Origin: CAVQXR01 sp046330455
GTDB taxonomy: Bacteria; Actinomycetota; Thermoleophilia; Gaiellales; Gaiellaceae
Reading direction: 5' to 3'
NCBI GenBank assembly: GCA_046330455.1
Contig: JAXLSU010000002.1
Span: forward strand, 375,718-439,717
DNA: 64,000 nt
The notes under the pieces were generated by a model. That model ran no database searches. It saw only the letters and a list, made by a program, of their open reading frames with translations, and was not told where the DNA came from. Shown here one piece after another: positions 1 to 6,101 of this stretch. Position 1 is the stretch's first letter. Every line of letters starts with the position of its first letter. A program made the position numbers and the translations under genes.

Positions 1-28
1 CGCGCGCTGCCCGGCCCCGAAGCGCTGA

Positions 29-133
29 GAGCTCGTTTCGGAATCACGACTCGTCGCCGGCCTGTTTGTCCGTGAGGACGTCGGGGACGAGCTTGCCTAA
101 GAGCTCGTTCCCAGAACGACGATTCGTCGCCGG
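29..133. repeat. Imperfect direct repeat pair at left edge
   Basis: Two copies of about 32 bp, at 29-60 and 101-133, both start GAGCTCGTT and both end TCGTCGCCGG, with a diverged middle. They lie just upstream of the decayed recombinase gene. They could be leftovers of a mobile-element boundary, but nothing else in the sequence shows a function. Confidence 0.45.
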
Positions 134-319
134 GGTGCGTGAGTGGGTGCGCTGTCAGGCCGCAGGGAGCCTCCGTACGAGATGTCCTGGGCGACCGAGG
201 ACGCCGCCGCGCGCCCGCACAGCATGCTCCGGCGCCCCGCGGCTTCGCTGTGGACGAGGTCTCGGGCAAGCCGAGGCGAGGCCGGCCACCCGATCCAGCT
301 CGAGGGGGCCTCGTCGACG

Positions 320-990
320 CTGCTTGCGGAACGCTCGAGCGCGCCGCCCCGCGCCCGCGGACGCGGCGGCCTCTACGACTACTTCATCTGCGGCGGCCGA
401 ACCGCCCGCATCTGCGACCAACCCGACCACCGCGCCGAAGCGGTCGAAACGGCGACCGAGCGCCACTACGCCACCATCCAGCTCACCGACACTGAACGCG
501 AGCGCGTCGGCGCCGCGATCCAACGCCACATCGACGGCCTCGCCGCGATCGCCGACAAGGAAGCCGCCCGCGCGCGCACCGAAGTCACACGGCTCGACAA
601 CGAAGAACGCAAGCTCCTCGCCGCCCACTACCAAGACCGGATCAGCGACCATATCTTCAACGAAGAGCAGCAACGGATCCGCCGCGAGCGGATCGCCGCC
701 GACGAGCTGCTGCGCCGCTATGAGGTCGACCACGCGACCATCCTCCAGACGCTCGACCTCGCGCTCGAGCCTCACCGACGACATCCAGACCGCCTACCTC
801 CAGGCCGACCACACCGAACGCCGCCTCCTCAACCAGGCCTTCTTCGAAGCCATCGAGATCGACGACGAAGAGATCGCCGGCCACACCCTCGCCGAGTCCT
901 TCCAGCAGATCGCGACCCTGGCAACGAGCACACGGCCCCAAGCTCGAAACGGCTCCAGAAAGGGCCGAACCCCCGGCTCTTACGCGAAGG
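320..990 (+). pseudogene. Large serine recombinase, C-terminal remnant, frameshifted
   Basis: The reading frame through about 350-768 encodes the zinc-ribbon and coiled-coil end of a large serine recombinase: a YDYFICGGR-type segment, then an AVETATERHY segment, then a charged helix rich in R, E and D. Homology then switches to a second frame (about 770-960) that reads LTDDIQTAYLQ, RRLLNQAFFEAIEID and a basic RNGSRKGRT tail. This indicates a frameshift near 768-772. No catalytic resolvase domain with its active-site serine is visible upstream, so only the DNA-binding end survives. The second frame runs on through the antisense of the neighbouring tRNA before stopping. The gene converges on tRNA-Ala, a typical place for integrating elements. 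It is almost certainly inactive. Confidence 0.7.
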
Positions 991-1014
991 TCGGGGGTTC
1001 GTACGTGCCCGATA

Positions 1015-1090
1015 TGGTGGAGCCAACGGGATTCGAACCCGTGACCTTCTGGCCGCCAGCCAGACGCTCTCCCAGCTGAGCTATGGCCCC
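1015..1090 (-). tRNA. tRNA-Ala (anticodon GGC)
   Basis: On the minus strand the gene begins GGGGCCA and its 3' acceptor strand is TGGCTCC plus discriminator A, giving a 7-bp acceptor stem with one G-T pair. The anticodon arm is TCTGG / CTGGCGG / CCAGA, which puts GGC at positions 34-36. The T arm is ACGGG-TTCGAAT-CCCGT. The 3' CCA is encoded, unlike in the other two tRNA genes of this window. Mobile-gene remnants lie on both sides. Confidence 0.95.
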
Positions 1091-1232
1091 AGACGTGCGA
1101 GTCCCGCCCAGTCTATCGACTCGAAGTCGACCGGGCCGCCCAGCGGATGCCCCGTTGCTGTCCGTTTGCCGCGGGAGCAAGGCGGAGATGAACGTTGCGC
1201 TGCCCGCGGAGCGATGCCATCGCGATCAGCTA
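1091..1232 (-). pseudogene. PD-(D/E)XK endonuclease, 3' half, cut off by IS630 element
   Basis: Reading away from the IS, one frame gives LRGQRNVHLRLAPAANGQQ then RGIRWAA, and a second frame gives DFESIDWAGLARLG just before the tRNA. Together these match the distal half of the actinobacterial endonuclease whose first half lies at 2481-2774, including its typical run of arginines followed by NGQR and an aromatic WA motif. At least one more frameshift separates the two pieces. The frame next to the tRNA continues into tRNA-Ala as GAIAQLGERL, so the intact gene probably took its C-terminus from the tRNA sequence. Inactive. Confidence 0.6.
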
Positions 1233-1263
1233 GTGGAGTAACCGGCAACGTTCGCCGGTTTCG
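1233..1263. repeat. IS630 left terminal inverted repeat
   Basis: It starts GTGGAGTAACCGGC and ends TTCGCCGGTTTCG. It pairs with the repeat at 2450-2480 in inverted orientation, with five mismatches over 31 bp. Confidence 0.88.
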
Positions 1264-1328
1264 TTGAAGGGTCCTCGGTGCCCGTGTCGAAGTGGGACTC
1301 CCGATCGATCTTCGACCGGGAGGGGACA

Positions 1329-2336
1329 ATGGCGGCGCGCGTGGAGCTTCGGGAGATCAGCAACGAGGAAGGCAACCGATTGTTGCGGATGGTCCGCCGC
1401 ACAAGCGGCTCGATCGTCACTTGGCGGCGGGCGCAGATCGTGCTGTTGGCGGCGCAGCGGATGCCGGCGCCTCGGATCGCCCGGGTCGTGTTCAGCGACG
1501 CTGACACAGTCCGCGAGGTGATCCACAACTTCAACCGGGACGGTTTCGATGCCCTCTACCCTCGTTACCGGGGTGGCCGGCCACGGACGTTCACGCTGCC
1601 CCAGAGGCAGGCGATCAAGCGGATCGCGCTCGCCGTCCCGACTGATCTTGGCCAGCCGTTCGCGACCTGGAGCCTGGCCAAGCTCGCCGACTACCTGGTC
1701 GCCGAGGAGGTGGTGACGGACATCTCCCACGAAGGGCTCAGGCAGCTGCTGCGTGAGGAAGGCGTCAGCTTTCAAGCCCTGAGAACCTGGAAGCGCTCCA
1801 ACGACCCCGACTACGAGGCGAAGAAGAACCGGATCCTCGAGCTGTACGCGATCGCCGACGGGCTCGCCGAAGCCGGGCCGGACGACCCGACCGTCGTCGT
1901 CTGCATAGACGAGTTCGGCCCCTTGAACCTCCAGCCGCAGCCCGGAGGCAAAGCGTGGGCACCGCGCAAGAAACCGAAGCGGATCCGGGCGACCTACACG
2001 CGGCCTCACGGCGTCCGTCACCTCCTCTGCACCCTCGACGTCGGAGACGACCTGCTCAGCGGCGAGATCGCCGAGCACAAGACACGAGTCGAGTTCCTCG
2101 CGACCTGCGACCAGCTCCGAGCCCGCTACCCGGCCGAGGTCAGGATCGCTCTCGTCCTCGACAACTTCTCTCCCCACAAAGGCGACGACGTCCGCGCCTG
2201 GGCAGTCGCCAACAACGCGGAACTCGCCTACACACCGTTCTACGGCTCCTGGCTCAACCGGATCGAGCCGCAGTTCAAAGGAGACTCCCGCTACTTCTGT
2301 CTCGCCGGCACCGACCACCCCGACCACCAGGCCTGA
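1329..2336 (+). CDS. IS630-family transposase, C-terminally damaged
   Basis: The enzyme excises and inserts the surrounding IS at TA dinucleotides. Start ATG 1329 is chosen because a GGGAGGGG ribosome site lies just before it. An N-terminal helix-turn-helix region (about residues 1-110) precedes the DDE catalytic core: first Asp in CIDEFG, second Asp in LVLDNFSPHK, final Glu in NRIEPQFK. The frame stops at TGA 2334-2336 after DHPDHQA. Another frame at 2383-2469 reads HRDNPKLRHL, RRIVACKTA and PKPAKVA up to a stop, which looks like the normal C-terminal tail, now displaced. The last 30-40 residues are therefore lost and activity is doubtful. Confidence 0.88.
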   Translation: MAARVELREISNEEGNRLLRMVRRTSGSIVTWRRAQIVLLAAQRMPAPRIARVVFSDADTVREVIHNFNRDGFDALYPRYRGGRPRTFTLPQRQAIKRIALAVPTDLGQPFATWSLAKLADYLVAEEVVTDISHEGLRQLLREEGVSFQALRTWKRSNDPDYEAKKNRILELYAIADGLAEAGPDDPTVVVCIDEFGPLNLQPQPGGKAWAPRKKPKRIRATYTRPHGVRHLLCTLDVGDDLLSGEIAEHKTRVEFLATCDQLRARYPAEVRIALVLDNFSPHKGDDVRAWAVANNAELAYTPFYGSWLNRIEPQFKGDSRYFCLAGTDHPDHQA

Positions 2337-2449
2337 GCTCGCCTGATCGCCGACTCTGCCACATTTCGTGAAGCGGGACACTCACCGCGACAACCCCAAG
2401 CTTCGACACCTCACCCGACGCATCGTCGCCTGCAAAACCGCCCGTGAAC

Positions 2450-2480
2450 CGAAACCGGCGAAGGTTGCCTGATGATCCAC
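2450..2480. repeat. IS630 right terminal inverted repeat
   Basis: It begins CGAAACCGGCGAAGG and ends GATCCAC directly before the TA at 2481-2482. It is the inverted partner of 1233-1263. Confidence 0.88.
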
Positions 2481-2774
2481 TAGCAGCATCCGAGCTCGGC
2501 GCAGTGCGCAGCAATGGCATTCGATCTCGCCGTCCCCGTGTCCCCGTCGGACGATCCCCTGACGAGACCGCCGAGACGTGTAGCAACGGACGACGACGAC
2601 GTCTCCACGCCGTGTCGCCCACTTGCACTTAACCCGAAGCAGGCGGGCACCGAGGTCGAGAATCAGGTCGTACCTCTGCGGCGAGTACGGGATCGCGACC
2701 TCGAGGCCGAGCCTGACGGCCGCGTGGAAGATCGCCGACTCGGCGATCGCGCCCTTGTGGTCGGTCGAATCCAT
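2481..2774 (-). pseudogene. PD-(D/E)XK endonuclease (PDDEXK_5-like), 5' half
   Basis: The family contains intron- or tRNA-associated homing-type nucleases. From ATG 2774 the frame reads MDSTDHKGAIAES, then RYDLILDLGARLLRVKCKW, which carries the catalytic Asp and the x-K-C-K strand of a PD-(D/E)XK core, then GDVVVVRCYTSRR. Near 2519-2521 an extra A shifts the frame. Reading past it restores AIAAHCAELGCC, after which the IS630 element interrupts the gene. The remainder lies at 1091-1232, next to tRNA-Ala on the same strand. Disabled by a frameshift plus the insertion. Confidence 0.65.
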
Positions 2775-2786
2775 TGTCGAACCCAT

Positions 2787-3080
2787 GTTCGATGATGATA
2801 GTTGTCAGATCGGACGACGAGCTGCTGTCCGTCCGGCGACCGCCACGGACGAGCCGTCCCTGATGCGGCGTCCCGCGACCCCCGCGCGTCGCGACCGATC
2901 CTGGGCCACACCGCCCCGGAGGCCCACGTGCAGGGGCGGGATCTCATCCCGCCCGAGACCGCGTACGCACCGGGAACAGCACTGGCTGCGCGCCAGGCAG
3001 GTCCGGCCTCCACACCAGACTCCGCTCGTCGCAGCCGATCCCTGACAGCGGCTCCCGGCCGAACGTACCGAGACGCCGCG
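2787..3080. other. Gene-poor spacer with one palindromic repeat
   Basis: No convincing coding frame was found between the endonuclease remnant and the end of rsfS. The only structure noted is the palindrome at 2934-2954 (9-bp arms GGGCGGGAT / ATCCCGCCC around CTC), a copy of the repeat family seen at eight or more other places in the window. Confidence 0.6.
2934..2954. repeat. Dispersed palindrome, GGGCGGGAT type
   Basis: A perfect 9-bp inverted repeat around a CTC or GAG loop. The same core occurs at 22443, 32950 and 61457. Close variants with GGGCCGGAT, GGACCGGAT or GGGACGGAT arms occur at 22339, 27355, 47743 and 61233. All copies are intergenic or at gene ends. Confidence 0.8.
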
Positions 3081-3500
3081 TCAGGCCGACGCGGCCTCGA
3101 CGGCCACCGACGGCACGTCGGCCCAGAGCTCCTCGAGCCGGTAGAACGCCCGCGCCTCGGGCGTGAACACGTGGAGAACCACGTCGAGGTAGTCAACGAG
3201 GATCCAGGACGACTCACGCTCGCCGGCCACGTGACGCGGAACGATCCCCTCCTCCCGCTTCAGCGTCTCGCGGACCTCGTCGTGGATCGCCTTCGTCTGG
3301 CGGCCCGTCTGGCCGGTGCAGACCACAAGGTAGTCGGTGTAGGAGACCACCGGCCGCATGTCGAGGATCACGACGTCCCTCGCGAGCTTCGACTCGGCGA
3401 GGTGGGCGATGCGGCGTGCGAGTTCGAGGGGAGTCAGGTGACCTCTGCGGCTCGGGGTTGGCTCGCGCTCAGCGTAGCCCGCTCGACGGACGCAGGTCAA
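3081..3500 (-). CDS. rsfS: Ribosomal silencing factor RsfS
   Basis: RsfS binds ribosomal protein uL14 on the 50S subunit and blocks joining with 30S when translation must be reduced. The core runs from LELARRIAHLAESKLARDV through VSYTDYLVVCTG and ends in the WILVDYLDVVLHVF strand region typical of the family. The listed start is a TTG that overlaps the nadD stop as TTGA, which would couple translation. It adds about 20 residues of no evident homology before LTPLELA, so the true start is uncertain. Last gene of the rplU-rpmA-obg-nadD-rsfS cluster. Confidence 0.9.
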   Translation of the reverse strand: MTCVRRAGYAEREPTPSRRGHLTPLELARRIAHLAESKLARDVVILDMRPVVSYTDYLVVCTGQTGRQTKAIHDEVRETLKREEGIVPRHVAGERESSWILVDYLDVVLHVFTPEARAFYRLEELWADVPSVAVEAASA

Positions 3501-4105
3501 CCCCGTCCGCCGTCGGGAGGCGTCCGGTAGAGGCCGAGCGCGGTAACTAGGCTCGCGACGGCGGGCGGCACGAGGTCGTCGATCGGCTCACCTCGTCCGA
3601 CCCGGTCGCGTACCTCGGTCGACGAGACGGAAAGCGCCGAGATCTCGAACAGCTCGACGCGTTCGGGCCTCGTGAGCCGCTCGAGGACGGCATCGAGCCG
3701 GGCGCGCGGGTAGCCGGGCCGGGCGGCGACGCCCAGCCGGACACTTGCGAGCACAGCCTCCGGCTCGTGCCAGGTGAGGAACGAGACGAACTCGTCGGCC
3801 CCGATCACGAACACGACGTCCTCGCCGAGCTCCGACCGCGCCCAGCGGGCCGTGTCCAGTGTGTAGGAAGGTCCATTCCGTTCGAGCTCGACCCGGGAGA
3901 GCTCGACCCCCTCGATACCGGCAAACGCCGCCTCGGCGAGTCTGAACCGCAGCTCGGCCGGTGTTCCGACCTCCTTGTGAGGAGGTGACCCGGTCACGAC
4001 CACGACGAGGCGCCGAAGCCCGAAATGGCGCCTTGCCTCCCGGGCGAGCAGGAGGTGCCCGTTGTGGGGCGGATCGAACGCACCGCCGAGGAGCCCGACC
4101 GTCAT
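3497..4105 (-). CDS. nadD: Nicotinate-nucleotide adenylyltransferase
   Basis: Makes deamido-NAD from nicotinate mononucleotide and ATP in NAD biosynthesis. The N-terminal GGAFDPPHNGH is the nucleotidyltransferase HxGH signature, GSPPHKE follows, and the C-terminal ISALSVSSTEVRDRV holds the second ATP-binding motif. The 202-residue length is normal. The ATG overlaps the obg stop as ATGA and the stop overlaps the rsfS start, so translation of the three genes is probably coupled. Confidence 0.96.
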   Translation of the reverse strand: MTVGLLGGAFDPPHNGHLLLAREARRHFGLRRLVVVVTGSPPHKEVGTPAELRFRLAEAAFAGIEGVELSRVELERNGPSYTLDTARWARSELGEDVVFVIGADEFVSFLTWHEPEAVLASVRLGVAARPGYPRARLDAVLERLTRPERVELFEISALSVSSTEVRDRVGRGEPIDDLVPPAVASLVTALGLYRTPPDGGRG

Positions 4106-5355
4106 CCGTCCACTTCCGCCTTGTCGGGTCGGGGGCCGTCGGATGTCGTCACGTACTCGAGCACCTCGTCGCCCATCGTGACCTCGTCGCCGGAGCGCGC
4201 GCCGGCATCGCGGAGCGCCTGCTCGATCTCGTCCCGCGGGACCGATCCGAGCGAACGACCGGCGACGAGAAAGCCGGTGTCGGTCCGGAGCACCCGGAAG
4301 GGGCGCCGGCGTGGCGGTCTCGGCCGGTACACGAGGAAGTCCGCGAGCTCCTGGTCGGCAGGGCCCGGTGCGGGCGGCGCAGGCGCTTCGGCGAGCGCCC
4401 GGAAGAGCAGCCGCTTCAGGTCCTCGATCCCTTCGCCGGTCACGGTCGACGTCGCGACGACACCCACGATCCGCGGATCCTCGACGGAGAAGGCCGGCCG
4501 CTCGGGCACGAGGTCGACCTTGTTGAGCACGACGAGCTGGGGCCGGTCGGGCAGGCCGGCCCCGTAGGCGGCAAGCTCCGCGTCGATCGTCCGGAACCGC
4601 TCCGCCGGATCCTCCTCGTGGACATCGAGCACGTGGAGCAGGAGTCGGGCGCGCTCGAGGTGTGCGAGGAACTCGTGCCCGAGCCCCACCCCCTGGCTCG
4701 CACCCTCGAGCAACCCGGGCACGTCGGCGACCGTCACCTGCCGCCCGTCCGCTGCCTCGACGGTCCCGAGAACGGGGGCGATCGTCGTGAAGGGATAGTC
4801 GGCCACCTTCGGGGTGGCGTTCGAGATCCGGCGAATGAGCGAGGACTTCCCCGCGTTGGGAAAGCCGAGCAGCGCCGCATCGGCGAGCAGCTTCAGGCGA
4901 AGCTCGATCATCGCCTCCTCGCCGGGCAGGCCCGGCTCGGCGAGCCGCGGCGCCTGCCGGGTCGCGCTCGCGAAGCGTCGGTTCCCGAGGCCGCCGCGGC
5001 CACCCCGCGCGACCACCGCGCGCGCGCCGGCGTGCGCGAGGTCGGCGATCAGGCCCCCGGCGTCGTCGAGCACCTGCGTCCCGATCGGCACGCCGAGCAC
5101 GATCGGCTGCCCGCTCGCGCCCGTCCTCCCGCTCCCCTCGCCGTGCCGCCCGCGCTGGGCACGGAAATGACCGCGGCCACGGAACGAGGAGAGATCGCGC
5201 AGGTGAGCGTCGGTTTCGAGGACGACATCCCCACCGTTCCCGCCGTCGCCGCCGTCGGGCCCGCCCCTCGGCACGTACTTCTCCCGCCGGAAGCTGATCG
5301 CGCCGTTGCCGCCGCGGCCGGCCTCGACGTGAATGCGCGCTTGGTCGGAGAACAC
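4102..5355 (-). CDS. obg: GTPase Obg (CgtA)
   Basis: A ribosome-associated GTPase acting in 50S maturation and stress control. The N-terminal glycine-rich Obg fold (residues 1-155, including GGNGAISFRREKYVPRGGPDGG) is followed by a G domain with the P-loop GFPNAGKSSL, the DVPGLLEGAS switch II and the NKVD specificity motif, and then a C-terminal OCT domain (about 330-400, with FRVLRTDTGFLVAG). The length of 417 residues, with the OCT domain, is typical of Gram-positives and actinobacteria. Start GTG 5355; rpmA ends 23 bp upstream. Confidence 0.97.
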   Translation of the reverse strand: MFSDQARIHVEAGRGGNGAISFRREKYVPRGGPDGGDGGNGGDVVLETDAHLRDLSSFRGRGHFRAQRGRHGEGSGRTGASGQPIVLGVPIGTQVLDDAGGLIADLAHAGARAVVARGGRGGLGNRRFASATRQAPRLAEPGLPGEEAMIELRLKLLADAALLGFPNAGKSSLIRRISNATPKVADYPFTTIAPVLGTVEAADGRQVTVADVPGLLEGASQGVGLGHEFLAHLERARLLLHVLDVHEEDPAERFRTIDAELAAYGAGLPDRPQLVVLNKVDLVPERPAFSVEDPRIVGVVATSTVTGEGIEDLKRLLFRALAEAPAPPAPGPADQELADFLVYRPRPPRRRPFRVLRTDTGFLVAGRSLGSVPRDEIEQALRDAGARSGDEVTMGDEVLEYVTTSDGPRPDKAEVDG

Positions 5356-5378
5356 GACCGGCCCGGCGGCCCGAACCG

Positions 5379-5624
5379 TCAGGCGACGGTGACGAAGCGC
5401 CGGTCGCCCGTCGTGCGGAACGCGACGGTGCCGTCGCGGAGCGCGAAGATCGTGTCGTCGCGGCCGAGCGCCGCGCCCGGGCCCGGGCGGAACCGCGTCC
5501 CCCGCTGGCGGACGATGATCGCTCCGGCCTTGACGTCCTGGCCGGCGAAGACCTTCACACCGAGTCGCTTCGCCTGCGAGTCACGACCGTTGCGCGACGA
5601 GCCGAGTCCCTTCTTGTGCGCCAT
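5379..5624 (-). CDS. rpmA: 50S ribosomal protein bL27
   Basis: bL27 reaches the peptidyl-transferase centre and assists tRNA placement. The sequence starts MAHKKGLGSSRNGRDSQ and includes AGAIIVRQRGT and GRDDTIFAL, the standard signature. At 81 residues it has no cleavable Firmicutes-type N-terminal extension. It follows rplU after 2 bp, as usual for this operon. Confidence 0.98.
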   Translation of the reverse strand: MAHKKGLGSSRNGRDSQAKRLGVKVFAGQDVKAGAIIVRQRGTRFRPGPGAALGRDDTIFALRDGTVAFRTTGDRRFVTVA

Positions 5625-5626
5625 TG

Positions 5627-6001
5627 CTACTCCTCAGCCGCCTCGACCGGCTCGGCCGGGGCCTTCTTCCGCGTCGCCCGAGCCGGCTTTGCTGCGGCTC
5701 CGATCGACTCGATCTCGATCTTCGAGAGGCGGGCGCGGAAGCCGTTTCGCCGCCGGTAGCCGGTGCGCTGCTTGTGCTTTCCGACGATGACCTTCTTCCC
5801 GAGCAGGTGTTCGGTGACCCGGGCCGTGACCGTCTTCCCGTCGAGCGCGTCTCCGAGCAGCGTCTCGCCGTCACCCCCGATCAGGAGCACGTCCGGGTTG
5901 AAGGTCGAGCCCGCCTCGAGCGGGAGCCGGTCGACGAGCAGCCACTCTCCCTCGCGAACGCGATGCTGCTTGCCACCGACGCTGATGATCGCGTATCCCA
6001 T
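5627..6001 (-). CDS. rplU: 50S ribosomal protein bL21
   Basis: A structural protein of the large subunit. ATG 6001 is chosen because MGYAIISVGGKQHRV is the family N-terminus, although the frame stays open further upstream. The conserved VTARV, GKKVIVGKHKQRTGYRRRNG and KIEI segments follow. About 20 residues rich in Lys, Ala and Glu extend beyond the usual end, probably disordered. It heads the rplU-rpmA-obg-nadD-rsfS run and lies 100 bp downstream of rne. Confidence 0.97.
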   Translation of the reverse strand: MGYAIISVGGKQHRVREGEWLLVDRLPLEAGSTFNPDVLLIGGDGETLLGDALDGKTVTARVTEHLLGKKVIVGKHKQRTGYRRRNGFRARLSKIEIESIGAAAKPARATRKKAPAEPVEAAEE

Positions 6002-6101
6002 TCCTGCTCCAGACGGACGACGAGCGGGCCGGAGCCCGCCGTAACCCGCGCATTCTAGCCGAGAGACCCCTCGCCGGCAACGACAGGGCGCCTCGCCCCG
6101 G

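Larger units (their letters stand above)
1233..2480 (+). mobile_element. IS630-family insertion sequence
   Basis: A 1,248-bp element is bounded by terminal inverted repeats (1233-1263 and 2450-2480, 26 of 31 positions matching) and flanked on both sides by TA (1231-1232 and 2481-2482). A TA target duplication is the hallmark of IS630/Tc1-mariner elements. Inside is one DDE transposase gene with a damaged C-terminus. The insertion splits an endonuclease gene, so it arrived after that gene was in place. Seen directly: the repeats, the TA pair and the DDE motifs. The family assignment rests on these features together. Confidence 0.88.

Noticed and set aside
1230..2381. A 383-codon minus-strand frame across the IS630 element
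   Set aside because: Antisense of the transposase; it begins and ends within IS sequence.
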